64,000 nt of DNA from Bacteroidota bacterium (GTDB taxonomy: Bacteria; Bacteroidota; Bacteroidia; Sphingobacteriales; Sphingobacteriaceae), in NCBI GenBank assembly GCA_026224775.1, contig JAMFRP010000001.1:52467-116466 (forward strand), given 5' to 3'. Every line of letters begins with the position of its first letter. The stretch's first letter is position 1. The translations under genes and the position numbers were made by a program. Shown piece by piece: positions 26,084 to 36,505 of the stretch. The notes beneath the pieces are model-generated. The model was not told the DNA's origin, did no database searches, and was given only the letters and a program-made list of their open reading frames with translations.

Positions 26084-27316
26084 ATGAAAACAATTAAAGA
26101 AAGTCACCGGGGCATCAGTACCATACTGGCATTTGCCCTGATCCCTTTATCCGGTTTTGCAACGGATATCTACATCCCGTCTCTGCCAACTATGGCAAAG
26201 GATTTACATGTATCAACGGTAGCGGTTCAATTATCGCTTGTGTTATTTTTTATTAGTTCAGGAATCAGCCAGTTATTTACCGGAGCCATCCTGGACAGCT
26301 TCGGTCGTTATCGCGCCAGCCTGTGTGCGCTAATCGTATTTGCTGCCGCTAGTTTCGCTATCGCTGTATATCCTGATATCTATGTGCTATATATTATGCG
26401 AGTAGTACAAGGTATCACGGTATCCCTGATAGTTGTAGGTAAACGTGCCTTTTTCGTAGATATGTACTCAGGCGAGAAATTAAAGCATTATACCAGTCTT
26501 TTTGTGATCATCTGGTCAACCGCGCCAATCCTGGCACCTTTCATCGGTGGTTACCTGCAAAGCATTTTCGGCTGGCAGTCCAGCTTTTACTTCTTAGGCG
26601 GACTGGCTATTGTCTTTTTCCTATTAGAGCTGTTTTTCAGCGGTGAGTCGCTTAAACATTTTCATCCTTTTAAGGCCAAACCAATCCTGGATGTTTATGC
26701 AAACATGTTGCGTACTGGTGATTTTGCCCTTGGTCTTGTGATCATCGGCAGTTGTTACGGTCTCGTGGTGATGTATGGTATGGCAAGCCCTTTCATTGTC
26801 GAACGTGTATTTAATTTTTCGCCGGTAATTACGGGATATAGCTCACTCCTTTCAGGTGTGGCAATCATGATTGGCGGAACTGTAGCAAAAGGATTAATTA
26901 AAGTGCCACTTCCCAAGAAAATACCTATAGCAATTACTTTGATGGCTGTATTCTCTGGTCTTATCATATTGACCGGAGCCATTCATACCAATATCTATGT
27001 CATGATCGGTTTAACTATTGGTCTGCATATTTCAGGTGGTTTTGTGTTCAACGTAATTTACGGTTATTGCCTCGGCCGTTTTTCTAAAAATGCCGGAACA
27101 GCAGCTGGGCTTACCGGTGGGGGTATGTATATCGTTAGTTCAGTGATCAGTTATGGTCTGGTAAGTCTTTATGGCATCAGGACACAAACCATTTTGGGCG
27201 CTTCAAACATTACAGGTGTAATTCTGATTGTAATCCTCTTCATTGCATTCAGCAAATTCAGAAATATCCGACTAAAGCAAGAAGCCGATGCAGCGACCGC
27301 GACACTGGCTTCTTAA
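26084..27316 (+). CDS. MFS multidrug transporter, Bcr/CflA type
   Basis: 410 residues with about 12 membrane spans. The start (LIPLSGFATDIYIPSLPTMAKDL) is the typical first-helix signature of the Bcr/CflA drug-resistance group. The motif around FTGAILDSFGRYRASL is the MFS motif A region. It would export small toxic compounds across the inner membrane by proton antiport. It is the first gene of a four-gene efflux operon under apparent TetR control. Confidence 0.93.
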   Translation: MKTIKESHRGISTILAFALIPLSGFATDIYIPSLPTMAKDLHVSTVAVQLSLVLFFISSGISQLFTGAILDSFGRYRASLCALIVFAAASFAIAVYPDIYVLYIMRVVQGITVSLIVVGKRAFFVDMYSGEKLKHYTSLFVIIWSTAPILAPFIGGYLQSIFGWQSSFYFLGGLAIVFFLLELFFSGESLKHFHPFKAKPILDVYANMLRTGDFALGLVIIGSCYGLVVMYGMASPFIVERVFNFSPVITGYSSLLSGVAIMIGGTVAKGLIKVPLPKKIPIAITLMAVFSGLIILTGAIHTNIYVMIGLTIGLHISGGFVFNVIYGYCLGRFSKNAGTAAGLTGGGMYIVSSVISYGLVSLYGIRTQTILGASNITGVILIVILFIAFSKFRNIRLKQEADAATATLAS

Positions 27317-27366
27317 GTTTCTGCATTTCAGTTTAATAATCAAAAAATATAAAAGAACAACATATC

Positions 27367-28497
27367 ATGAAAATTCAATATTTAATTCTCCTGGCCTTTT
27401 TATCAAGCTGTGCCGGGCAACCCGCATCTCCTCCTCCTGTAGTACAGGAATTGCCAGTTATTCAAATCAGGTCTGGTGAGGCCACTACCTACCAGGAATA
27501 CCCTGCTACCGTTGAAGGCACGATCAACGTAGACATACGCCCGCAGATATCTGGTATTTTGCAACATATATTTGTTGACGATGGCGCTTATGTTACCAAA
27601 GGCGAACCACTGTTTAAAATTGATGAAGCTCCTTTCCGTGAAAAACTCAACAACGCCCGTGCCAGCCTTCATACCGCGCAGGGCGCTTTAAGCAATACGC
27701 AACTTGAAATTGATAAATTGACCCCGTTGGTTGCAGGGAAAGTGATATCCGATTTTCAACTAAAAACCGCTCAATCCGTTCGTGAGGTAGCTATCGGGAA
27801 CGTGGAGCAAGCTAAAGCTGATATCGCCTCCGCACAAATCAATCTGGGGTACACCCTGATTAAAGCCCCAGTGAGCGGCTATATAGGCAGATTATTGAGA
27901 AAAGAAGGGAGCATAGTCGGTCCTGCAGATCCTTCAGCTTTGACCGACCTTTCCGATGTGCATGAGGTACACGTGTTTTTCGCCTTGGGCGAATATGACT
28001 TTATCCGTTTTAAATCACAGTATTCAGGTACCACAATTGCCGATAAAATCAAACAATTGCCACCGGTTGAACTGATCCTTGCTGATGATAGCGCTTTTGC
28101 CACAAAGGGAAAAATCGATGTAGTTAACGGCCGGTTTGATGACAATACAGGTGCCATCACCTTTCGCGCTACTTTCAAAAATGAACATGGCTTACTTCGT
28201 TCCGGCAATACGGGCAGAATTCGCCTTGGTTTAAAGTTTGCCAATCAGCTGATCGTACCGCAATCAGCTACACAAGAAATGCAGGACAAAGTGTTTGTTT
28301 TTTTAGTGGGAAGAGATAAAAAGGTTAGCAAACAGGAAATATCCATATCCGGAAAAAGCGGCACCAATTACCTCGTTAAAGGGGGCCTGAAAGCAGGCGA
28401 CCAGATTGTGTTTCGTGGCTATGATCATCTTCATGAAGGTGACCTGATCAAACCTAAGCTGGAAAATACCGCCAGCTCATTAGCTGCAAACAATTAA
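27367..28497 (+). CDS. RND efflux periplasmic adaptor subunit
   Basis: 376 residues. The lipoprotein signal reads LILLAFLSSCAG (Cys at about residue 16). Next come the lipoyl/barrel-sandwich region (VDIRPQISGILQHIFVDDGAYVTKGEPLFKID), an alpha-hairpin (AQGALSNTQLEIDKLTPLVAGKVIS ... SAQINLGYTLIKAPVSGYIG) and the beta-barrel with membrane-proximal domain. It links the RND pump and the outer-membrane channel encoded downstream. It is spaced 50 nt from the MFS gene and 11 nt from the pump gene. Confidence 0.96.
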   Translation: MKIQYLILLAFLSSCAGQPASPPPVVQELPVIQIRSGEATTYQEYPATVEGTINVDIRPQISGILQHIFVDDGAYVTKGEPLFKIDEAPFREKLNNARASLHTAQGALSNTQLEIDKLTPLVAGKVISDFQLKTAQSVREVAIGNVEQAKADIASAQINLGYTLIKAPVSGYIGRLLRKEGSIVGPADPSALTDLSDVHEVHVFFALGEYDFIRFKSQYSGTTIADKIKQLPPVELILADDSAFATKGKIDVVNGRFDDNTGAITFRATFKNEHGLLRSGNTGRIRLGLKFANQLIVPQSATQEMQDKVFVFLVGRDKKVSKQEISISGKSGTNYLVKGGLKAGDQIVFRGYDHLHEGDLIKPKLENTASSLAANN

Positions 28498-28508
28498 TCT
28501 TATCAGCC

Positions 28509-31500
28509 ATGTTAAAGAAATTTATTGAAAGACCAGTACTGGCAACAGTGATCTCGTCTTTGCTGGTCATACTGGGTGTGCTCGGCATGTTAAGCCTTCC
28601 TTTGGAAAGGTTCCCGGATATTGCGCCACCCGCAGTAAAAGTTACCGCTTATTATCCTGGTGCAAATGCAGAAACAATTCTCCGTTCGGTAGCCCCTTCA
28701 CTTGAAGAAGCCATTAACGGTGTGGATAATATGACCTATATGAAATCGGTCGCCAGTAATGATGGCTCCCTGGTGATCTCCATATTCTTCACAAAGGGAA
28801 CTGATCCCGATCAGGCTTCCGTGAACGTTCAAAACCGGGTGTCACAAGCCACCAGCCAGTTGCCGCCTGAAGTGGTACAAAGGGGTATTGTGACCTCCAA
28901 ACAATCGAATAGTCTGATGATGGTGCACACCATTTACAGTGAAAATCCCCAGAAATATGATCAGAAATTCCTGGCCAACTATGCCAACATTAATATCATA
29001 CAGGATCTGAAACGTATTCAGGGTGTCGGTCTGGCAAATATTTTAGGTGGTAATAAAGAATATTCCATGCGCATCTGGCTGAAACCAAGCCAGATGGCAG
29101 CCTATAAGTTATCTACCAGCGAAGTATTAGCCGCCATTAATGATCAGAATTTGGAGGCAGCCCCGGGGATGTTCGGAGAAGGCAGCAAGGAAGCTTTTGA
29201 ATACGTGCTTAAATACGACGGTAAAGAAAATAAACCGGATCAATATGAGGATATGGTGATCCGTGCAAACCCCGATGGTTCCTTCCTGCGCTTGAAAGAT
29301 ATTGCCCGTATTGAGTTTGGTTCTTATACCTATAACAGCGCAAACACCGTTAATGGTAAACCGGCAATCACGTTGGTAATCTTCCAGTTACCGGGTTCAA
29401 ATGCCGATGCCATCCAGACCCAGGCCAATGCGCTGTTAGCAAAAGCTAAACTGAAATATCCCAAAGGCATCAACGACCAAACGATTTATAACACCAAACT
29501 TGCGCTTGACACTTCTATCGAGCAGGTGAAACATACGCTGATCGAGGCCTTTATTCTGGTGTTTATCGTAGTGTACCTGTTTTTACAGGATTTCAGATCA
29601 ACCCTGATACCAGCCATAGCAGTTCCGGTCGCTATTATAGGTACTTTCTTTTTTATGAATGTTTTTGGCTTTACCATCAACCTGCTCACGCTGTTCGCGC
29701 TGGTACTGGCCATTGGTATAGTCGTCGATGATGCAATTGTTGTGGTAGAAGCCGTGCATTCCAAAATGGAGCGGAAGCACCTCGCACCAGCGCCTGCGAC
29801 CTTGGAGGCGATGCATGAGATCACCGGAGCCATTATATCGATCACGCTGATCATGTCTGCCGTGTTTCTACCTATTGGCCTGATCAAAGGTTCCACTGGT
29901 TTATTTTATCGACAGTTTGCCTTTACGCTGGCGATTGCGATTGTTATTTCTGCAGTTAACGCTTTAACGCTAAGTCCTGCGCTCTGTGCCTTACTGCTGA
30001 GGGAGGTTCACCATTCGGATGCCCGGGAGACACCTAAAAATTTCAAAGAAAGGTTTTTCCTTTCCTTCAATACCAGTTTTAACAAGATGACGGACAGGTA
30101 TGCTGGCAGTCTGAAATTCCTGATCCGTAAAAAATGGCTTGCGTTGGGTGCGTTGGTCTTAGTTACTGCCATTACCGCATTTGCCATCAAGAAGACCAAG
30201 ACAGGTTTCGTGCCTACTGAAGATATCGGCTTTTTGGCTATTGCCGTAAATATGCAACCTGGTGCTTCACTGGAACGAATGAGCGAGTTGGGTGCATTGG
30301 CGGAAAAAAACCTGCAAACTATGCCACAGGTGTTGGCTGTTAACACACTGAGTGGTTTTAACTTTTTAACCTACTCCAACAGCCCTTCTTCATTACAGTT
30401 CTTCATAATTATGAAGCCGGTCGCTGAACGTGGCCCCGAAAAGACCATACCGGAGATTATGGCTCTTGCAAGGAAGAAAATGGCAGAGATTAAAGGTGTT
30501 GATTCTTTTGTATTCGAGTTTCCTTCTATTCCCGGTTATAGTAATGTGGACGGCCTCGACGTGGTTTTACAGGATCGTACCGGAGATGCCGACCTGACAG
30601 AATTTAGCGGGGTTTCTGATAAATATATAGGTTCCCTGATGAAGCGAAAGGAAATAGCGATGGCCTTCACCACCTTCAAATCAAATTTCCCGCAGTTTAA
30701 TCTGCTGATCGATAAACCTAAAGCTAAACAGTTGGGCGTAAATATCCGCGATATCCTGGTAACAATGCAGACCTATTTCGGCAGCATCCAGGCATCAGAC
30801 TTTAACCGCTTTGGTAAATACTATCGTGTAGTTGCACAGGCAGATGTACCAGACCGAAGTGACCCTTCAAAAATTGATGGTATTTACGTAAAAAATAATA
30901 AAGGCGAAATGCTGCCCATCAATACGCTGATCAAATTAAAAAAAGTATATGGGCCTGAAACGGCTACACGCTATAATTTATTTAATTCTATCTCCATTAC
31001 AGTGCTGCCCAAAAAAGGTTATAGCACCGGGGACGCGATCAAGGCCGTTAACGAAGTGTCACAAACCGCACTTCCCGAAGGTTATACACAGGAATTTTCC
31101 GGGATCACGCTGGAGCAAATCACTTCAGGTAGCCAGGCGGTTATTATTTTCGCGCTATGCCTGGTATTTGTATATTTCTTGTTGGCCGCACAATACGAAA
31201 GCTATATACTTCCGTTTTCCGTGATCTTATCTATTCCTACCGGCATATTCGGTGTGTTTATGGCTATAGGTATTGCTGGCATCGAGAACAATATTTATGT
31301 GCAGGTAGCATTGATTATGCTGATAGGTTTGTTATCCAAAAACGCGATCCTGATCGTGGAATTTGCAGTCCAGCGTCGAAAAGCTGGTCATCCGTTGATC
31401 CAGTCCGCAATTGAAGCAGCGACGCTTCGACTGCGCCCTATCATCATGACCTCTCTTGCTTTTATCGTGGGCATGGCACCGATGATGCGCGCAAGTGGGC

Positions 31501-31682
31501 CTTCTGCAAACGGTAACCATTCTATCAGTGTTGCCGCTGCTGGGGGAATGCTTTTTGGAGTGGCGCTGGGCCTATCGATTATTCCGGTACTATTCGTAAT
31601 ATTCCAGCACTTACAGGAAAAAATAAGCAGGAAAAAGATCATTGAGATACCTGCGAATGAACAAGAATTTTTATTAAATTAA
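28509..31682 (+). CDS. RND efflux permease, AcrB-like (HAE1)
   Basis: 1057 residues, the usual length for a hydrophobe/amphiphile pump. It starts MLKKFIERPVLATVISSLLVILGVLGMLSLPLERFPDIAPP. The proton-relay Asp pair lies in GIVVDDAIVVVEAVHSKMER, and the conserved Lys of the tenth helix region is in LIGLLSKNAILIVEFAVQRR. Twelve membrane spans and two large periplasmic loops are apparent. It exports drugs or other hydrophobic toxins in a tripartite complex with the adjacent adaptor and channel. Confidence 0.97.
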   Translation: MLKKFIERPVLATVISSLLVILGVLGMLSLPLERFPDIAPPAVKVTAYYPGANAETILRSVAPSLEEAINGVDNMTYMKSVASNDGSLVISIFFTKGTDPDQASVNVQNRVSQATSQLPPEVVQRGIVTSKQSNSLMMVHTIYSENPQKYDQKFLANYANINIIQDLKRIQGVGLANILGGNKEYSMRIWLKPSQMAAYKLSTSEVLAAINDQNLEAAPGMFGEGSKEAFEYVLKYDGKENKPDQYEDMVIRANPDGSFLRLKDIARIEFGSYTYNSANTVNGKPAITLVIFQLPGSNADAIQTQANALLAKAKLKYPKGINDQTIYNTKLALDTSIEQVKHTLIEAFILVFIVVYLFLQDFRSTLIPAIAVPVAIIGTFFFMNVFGFTINLLTLFALVLAIGIVVDDAIVVVEAVHSKMERKHLAPAPATLEAMHEITGAIISITLIMSAVFLPIGLIKGSTGLFYRQFAFTLAIAIVISAVNALTLSPALCALLLREVHHSDARETPKNFKERFFLSFNTSFNKMTDRYAGSLKFLIRKKWLALGALVLVTAITAFAIKKTKTGFVPTEDIGFLAIAVNMQPGASLERMSELGALAEKNLQTMPQVLAVNTLSGFNFLTYSNSPSSLQFFIIMKPVAERGPEKTIPEIMALARKKMAEIKGVDSFVFEFPSIPGYSNVDGLDVVLQDRTGDADLTEFSGVSDKYIGSLMKRKEIAMAFTTFKSNFPQFNLLIDKPKAKQLGVNIRDILVTMQTYFGSIQASDFNRFGKYYRVVAQADVPDRSDPSKIDGIYVKNNKGEMLPINTLIKLKKVYGPETATRYNLFNSISITVLPKKGYSTGDAIKAVNEVSQTALPEGYTQEFSGITLEQITSGSQAVIIFALCLVFVYFLLAAQYESYILPFSVILSIPTGIFGVFMAIGIAGIENNIYVQVALIMLIGLLSKNAILIVEFAVQRRKAGHPLIQSAIEAATLRLRPIIMTSLAFIVGMAPMMRASGPSANGNHSISVAAAGGMLFGVALGLSIIPVLFVIFQHLQEKISRKKIIEIPANEQEFLLN

Positions 31683-31684
31683 TC

Positions 31685-33103
31685 ATGAAAAGAATATATC
31701 AATCCAATGCAGTTGCCTCTGTTTTGCTGGCTGTACTATTCATAACATCCTGTAAGGTATCAAAAGATGCTGCTTTGCCAGATACAGCCTTGCCACAGAC
31801 CTATCGTGATGCACCAGCGGACAAAGCATCAATAGCGACATTGCCATGGAAATCCTTTTTTGAGGATAGTGGTTTACAAAAATTGATTGCTGACGCTCTT
31901 GAACATAATAATGATTTGCAGGTAGCCATTAAAAACCTGGCGGCAGCAGATCTTACTTTGAAACAGGCTAAGCTGGGTAATATACCATCGGTGGGTCTGC
32001 AGGCTGGCGTAAGTACTGCCCGACCTTCAGACAATAGCCTCAATGGGCTGACGCTGAATGAAGCCCTCAATACCCATCATATTGAGGACTATACGCTTGC
32101 CGCGTCTTTTTCCTGGGAGGCTGACATCTGGGGAAAAGTAAGCAGCCAAAAATTAGCCGCATTAGCCGATTATCTTGGCACCGCAGAAGCTCGTAAAGCC
32201 CTACAAACACGTATCGTAAGCGATATATCAAAAGGATATTACAACCTGTTGATGCTGGATACCCAGTTAGGTATAGCGAGGCAAAATGTGGCGCTGAATG
32301 ATAGTACGCTAAGCCTTATTCAATTGCAATATACAGCCGGTCTGGTTACCTCCATTGCTGTGCAGCAGGCTAACGCAGAAAAGTTAACTGCCGAAGCTTT
32401 AATTCCGAAATTCGAGCAACAGATCACCATACAGGAAAACGCCTTAAGCATTTTATGCGGCAGATTACCGGGAGCGATATCAAGAGATGTAAGTTTGAGG
32501 TCTTTAGCGGTTAATGAAAGTACAGGCACAGGATTGCCTGTCGAAATATTAAACCGCAGACCCGATGTCAAACAAGCTGAATTTGAGTTTTCCCAAGTAA
32601 ACGCACAAGTAGGCTATGCCAAGGCTAATATGTATCCTTCGCTCACTATCACTGCCCAGGGTGGCCTCGACGCGTTTAAAGCGAGTAACTGGTTCAATAT
32701 CCCGGCGTCGTTATTCGGCGCTGTTGCAGGTGGAATTACACAGCCCTTGCTTGAAAAAAAACAACGGAGCACGCTTTACAAAGTAGCCAAAGTTAACCGT
32801 GATAAGGCCGTCATCCAGTTTCGACAATCGGTACTGGTGGCTTACGGGGAGGTTTCTGATGCATTAAATAAATTGGATAAATTGAAACAAGAACAGGAAT
32901 TAGCTAATGAACGTACCGATGCCTTACAGCAAGCTACGCACAATTCACAGGCTTTGTTTAAAAACGGAATGGCCACTTATCTGGAAGTGATCATCGCCCA
33001 GGGCAATGTTTTACAAAGTGAGCTGGATGTGGCCTCTCTAAAAAAAGCCAGATTAGATGCTAATGTGGATCTTTACCGGTCTTTAGGTGGCGGATGGGAA
33101 TAA
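31685..33103 (+). CDS. Outer-membrane efflux channel, NodT/OprM type
   Basis: 472 residues. The lipoprotein signal ends in LFITSCKV. The family pattern is present: LPWKSFFEDSGLQKLIADALEHNNDLQVAIKNL near the start, FSWEADIWGKVSSQ, EILNRRPDVKQAEFEF, and the second repeat around FRQSVLVAYGEVSDALNKL. It starts 2 nt after the pump stop and is followed by a terminator, which closes the operon. Confidence 0.96.
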   Translation: MKRIYQSNAVASVLLAVLFITSCKVSKDAALPDTALPQTYRDAPADKASIATLPWKSFFEDSGLQKLIADALEHNNDLQVAIKNLAAADLTLKQAKLGNIPSVGLQAGVSTARPSDNSLNGLTLNEALNTHHIEDYTLAASFSWEADIWGKVSSQKLAALADYLGTAEARKALQTRIVSDISKGYYNLLMLDTQLGIARQNVALNDSTLSLIQLQYTAGLVTSIAVQQANAEKLTAEALIPKFEQQITIQENALSILCGRLPGAISRDVSLRSLAVNESTGTGLPVEILNRRPDVKQAEFEFSQVNAQVGYAKANMYPSLTITAQGGLDAFKASNWFNIPASLFGAVAGGITQPLLEKKQRSTLYKVAKVNRDKAVIQFRQSVLVAYGEVSDALNKLDKLKQEQELANERTDALQQATHNSQALFKNGMATYLEVIIAQGNVLQSELDVASLKKARLDANVDLYRSLGGGWE

Positions 33104-33118
33104 AATTTATCTGATCAT

Positions 33119-33143
33119 AAAGTCCCAGCGCAACTGGGGCTTT
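33119..33143 (+). terminator. Terminator of the efflux operon
   Basis: The stem AAAGTCCCAG and CTGGGGCTTT, with one G-U pair and a 5-nt loop, followed by T residues. Confidence 0.7.
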
Positions 33144-33218
33144 TATGATTTTAAATAATCAATGGTCTAACGGTAAAAATAATCATAACACCCAGGGCAA
33201 ATCAAAATCCATGGTGAA

Positions 33219-34679
33219 CTAATTTAGAATGTTTTTCAATATTCCAAGCGCTTTTACAATTTCATTCTCTTCAAGCGAAGCAAAACCCATTCTTAAAGCA
33301 TTGTGATCAAAGGATTCGTTCTTATAAAATTTCCCGTCACCGATATATAGTCCTGCTTTAAACGCATCCTGGGACATTTGAATTAAGTTGATCTGCTGTT
33401 CAAAACTGGTCCAAATCCCAAGCCCACCTTCGGGGTTCTTAAACTCTATGGCTTGCCTGAAGTCGGTTTTAAGAATCTCACAAAATAAGTTCCGGCGCTG
33501 CCTGTAAATTTTCAGGGACTTCCTGAAATGCCGGTCCATTTCACCATCGTCAAATAACACGGCGAAAGCCTCTTCGAGAAGTGTATCGCCTTGTTTATCG
33601 ATCATTTCCCGTAAGGAGGCTGCTGCATCAATAAACGCTGGAGGCCCTGCCATAAAGCCGATGCGTAAGGCAGGTGCAAATGTCTTGGAGATTGAACCGA
33701 TATAGATCACATTATGATGATGATCTATACTGGCCAGTGGCAGGTAAGGTTTATTATCGTAATGAAAATCAAAGTCATAATCGTCTTCAATGATCGCGAA
33801 GCGGTGTGCTTTGGCCAGATTAAGCAGCTTTAACCTTCGTTCCATGGTCATAGTGACAGTAGTGGGGAAGTGATGGTGCGGAATGAGATAAACCGCCTTT
33901 ATTTTCTTTCGATCTAATAATTCTTCTAAATAGTCCACATCCATGCCATTCTCATCGACTGGAATCCGCAAAAGGTTTGCGCCTGCATGCCTGAAAGTAT
34001 CGTCTGCGGAGCCATAATTGGAAATTCCGACAGCGACGTTATCTTTAGGGCTGATCAGCAGTGATGCCGCCAGATAGATTCCCATCTGACTACCCTTCGT
34101 TATGATGAGATTTTTAGGGGTGACTGTCAATCCCCGGCTGTGGGTAAGATAGCCGGAGATCGCGTCCCGAAGATGCTCTGAACCCTTTGCGCTACTGTAT
34201 TTCAGGAAATTTTTACCATGATACCGCCTGGAAAGGCTCCGGTATTCCCGCATCAGCACATCCACCGGTGCCAGCCGGACATCTGGAAAGCCGTCATCGA
34301 TTGCGAGCGTTGCTTGCTGGAAATTATCCCAGGACAGGGCCTTTTCAAATTTGTTCGTCCATAAGAATGCCTCGCGTGGTGTTTTTAAATTCGATTCAAC
34401 ATTTACTATTTGGGAACGCAAAGGTAACTTAGAAAGTACGTAAACACCTTTGCGCTCTGCCGCTTCCGCCCAGCCCTGGCTAATAAGTTCTTCATATCCC
34501 AATTTTACCGTGTTCCGGTTAATGCCGATCAGTTCAGCCAGTACACGAGAACTCGGTAAGGGATCAGCTGGCTTTAGTGTTCCATTGGTGATCAAGGCGA
34601 TAAAGCTGTTACATAGCTGAATATGTAAGGCTACTGTGGCATCCCGGTCGAGCTGGATCAATGTTCTGTATGGCAACAT
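33219..34679 (-). CDS. MocR-type regulator: GntR HTH fused to PLP aminotransferase fold
   Basis: 486 residues from the ATG at 34677-34679 (MLPYRTLIQLDRDATVALHIQ). A longer frame to 34850 adds a hydrophobic, unlikely leader that would also overlap the divergent gene. The N-terminal winged helix (LPSSRVLAELIGINRNTVKLGYEELISQGW) is followed by a class-I aminotransferase domain. The PLP Lys lies in IYIGSISKTFAPALRIGFMAGP, and DYDFDFHYD is also present. The family senses PLP-related or amino compounds and often controls a divergent gene, here the azoreductase. Confidence 0.93.
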   Translation of the reverse strand: MLPYRTLIQLDRDATVALHIQLCNSFIALITNGTLKPADPLPSSRVLAELIGINRNTVKLGYEELISQGWAEAAERKGVYVLSKLPLRSQIVNVESNLKTPREAFLWTNKFEKALSWDNFQQATLAIDDGFPDVRLAPVDVLMREYRSLSRRYHGKNFLKYSSAKGSEHLRDAISGYLTHSRGLTVTPKNLIITKGSQMGIYLAASLLISPKDNVAVGISNYGSADDTFRHAGANLLRIPVDENGMDVDYLEELLDRKKIKAVYLIPHHHFPTTVTMTMERRLKLLNLAKAHRFAIIEDDYDFDFHYDNKPYLPLASIDHHHNVIYIGSISKTFAPALRIGFMAGPPAFIDAAASLREMIDKQGDTLLEEAFAVLFDDGEMDRHFRKSLKIYRQRRNLFCEILKTDFRQAIEFKNPEGGLGIWTSFEQQINLIQMSQDAFKAGLYIGDGKFYKNESFDHNALRMGFASLEENEIVKALGILKNILN

Positions 34680-34755
34680 CTGGGCTGTATTTTTTGTAAA
34701 AACTGGTCTGTAAAGATAATCCAATGCGGCCGTATTTTTGAATAAAATAAGGAAA

Positions 34756-35403
34756 ATGAAAAAAGTATTGGTTATCAATGCAAGTGCCAGAGGTCTTAGG
34801 TCCCAAAGCAGAAAACTTACAGAGATATTTGTAGAGCATTGGAAAAGCATCTACACTCATCCACAAATCACTTACCGGGAACTGGGTAGTACCGAAGTGC
34901 CTCATGTAAATGAAGACTGGATCGCTGCTGCTTTTAAGCCGGAAGAAAGCAGGTCCGAAACAGAAAAGCAAAGCTTAAAATTAAGCGACACCTATATTGC
35001 TGAACTACAGGACGCGGACATTATTGTTCTCGCTTCGCCCATGTATAACTGGTCTATTCCAAGCGCGCTCAAGGCCTATATCGATCAAATTGTCCGTGTC
35101 AATAAAACCTTTCTATTCGACGCTTCAAAAATGGAATATCCATACAGTGGTTTGCTGAAGAACAAAGTATTATATCTTCTGCTTTCAAGGGGTGATCAGG
35201 GCTACGAAAAGGGTGGGTATAACGAACATATGAATTTTCAGGATCCCTATTTAAAGACTGTTTTTAATGTCATGGGTATCAACCAGATTCGTACCATATC
35301 TATTAACGGCATATCCTACGGCCCGAAGAAGACGCAAAAGCCAATAGAATTGTCACACCAGGAACTGATCGAGATGATCGACCTTGAAGTAGCGCAGCAA
35401 TGA
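34756..35403 (+). CDS. azoR: FMN-dependent NADH-azoreductase
   Basis: 215 residues from the ATG at 34756 (MKKVLVINASARGLRSQSRKLTEIF). An in-frame ATG 18 nt upstream is less likely. This is the flavodoxin-like AzoR/AcpD fold, with the FMN phosphate loop NASARG...SRKL, ASPMYNWSIPSALKAYIDQIVR and LLLSRGDQGYEKGG. It reduces azo compounds and quinones. It is divergent from the MocR regulator and overlaps the next gene by 4 nt. Confidence 0.92.
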   Translation: MKKVLVINASARGLRSQSRKLTEIFVEHWKSIYTHPQITYRELGSTEVPHVNEDWIAAAFKPEESRSETEKQSLKLSDTYIAELQDADIIVLASPMYNWSIPSALKAYIDQIVRVNKTFLFDASKMEYPYSGLLKNKVLYLLLSRGDQGYEKGGYNEHMNFQDPYLKTVFNVMGINQIRTISINGISYGPKKTQKPIELSHQELIEMIDLEVAQQ

Positions 35404-36302
35404 AAAATCAGCTGCTTAAAGGTAGCCTGTTTATAGCTTTAGGAGCCTGTTGTTACGGCATGCTGGGCACCTTTGTAAAAATGGCTTATAAGCACGGGTA
35501 TAATACCGCAGAAGTTACACTTTCCCAATTTGGTATCGGCTTTGCGAGTCTGTTGATTTTATCACTGTTCAGCAAACAAGGAGCAGAGGAAAAAACAAAG
35601 CAACCTGGTATTAAAAGCATATTTAAACTGATCGTCGCAGGAACATCTTTGGGGCTAACCAGTATTTTCTACTATCTGGCGGTACAATATATTCCGGTAA
35701 GTGTCGCCATAGTGCTGCTGATTCAAACTGTTTGGATGGGAGTGCTACTGGAAATGATTTTATCTAAAAGAATCCCCGGCTTGCGTAAGTTGCTCGCGGT
35801 TCTGATCATATTAGGAGGAACGGTACTGGCTACCGGCCTCCTTAAAAATTCTGTTAAAATCAATTGGGCCGGGGTCGGCTGGGGCCTGATGTCGGCATTT
35901 TCTTATACCGCAACCATGTATTCTTCCAATAAGCTCGAATTGCATTTGCCGCCTTTAAAAAGAAGCTTATATATGATCCTTGGGGGATTAATTATTATTT
36001 GCCTTGTTTTTCACACATCGCTGAATAATCATTTTTCATACGGGATATTTCTGAATTGGGCGTTGGCTATTTCATTGTTTGGAACGATACTTCCACCGCT
36101 ATTGTTTACCAGAGGAATGCCGCTGACAGGAATAGGATTGGGTGCAATTATTGCGTCCTTAGAAATTCCGATTGCTGTACTCATGGCGCATATACTACTC
36201 CAGGAGCCGGTTAGCTTGCAACAATGGGCGGGGGTAGGACTCATCCTGTTTGCGGTAGTGCTAATGAATATGGGTAAGTCGACAAAGACTGTTAAAGTTT
36301 AA
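35400..36302 (+). CDS. EamA/DMT-family transporter
   Basis: 300 residues with about ten membrane spans in two EamA repeats. The first begins SLFIALGACCYGMLGTFVKMAYKHG, and the second begins AGVGWGLMSAFSYTATMYSSN. The end matches the family (LLQEPVSLQQWAGVGLILFAVVLMN). It probably exports a metabolite or small toxic compound. ATGA overlap with azoR suggests a translationally coupled pair. Confidence 0.92.
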   Translation: MKNQLLKGSLFIALGACCYGMLGTFVKMAYKHGYNTAEVTLSQFGIGFASLLILSLFSKQGAEEKTKQPGIKSIFKLIVAGTSLGLTSIFYYLAVQYIPVSVAIVLLIQTVWMGVLLEMILSKRIPGLRKLLAVLIILGGTVLATGLLKNSVKINWAGVGWGLMSAFSYTATMYSSNKLELHLPPLKRSLYMILGGLIIICLVFHTSLNNHFSYGIFLNWALAISLFGTILPPLLFTRGMPLTGIGLGAIIASLEIPIAVLMAHILLQEPVSLQQWAGVGLILFAVVLMNMGKSTKTVKV

Positions 36303-36505
36303 AACTTTAAAGCGATCAGTCTATCTATGGCCAGATATTGAGCAATTTAATGCTGTCCATTTCATGCGAACTCCCCGTAGTCGTTAGTGTTTGATCAAAT
36401 TATCCGAAGATTCTGGGCTGGTTTATTTCTTAAAACTGGCCTATAAATATAGTCCAGATTAGACTTAATTTTATCTCATAATCATTAACAATCAAATATA
36501 TTATT

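Noticed and set aside
29486..31642. Several ORFs antisense or out of frame within the RND pump gene
   Set aside because: They are shadows of a strongly conserved 1057-aa reading frame and have no recognisable features.
34680..34850. Longer start for the MocR-type regulator
   Set aside because: The extra residues are hydrophobic, unlike the family, and would overlap the divergent azoreductase start. MLPYRTLIQLD at 34679 fits the family start.
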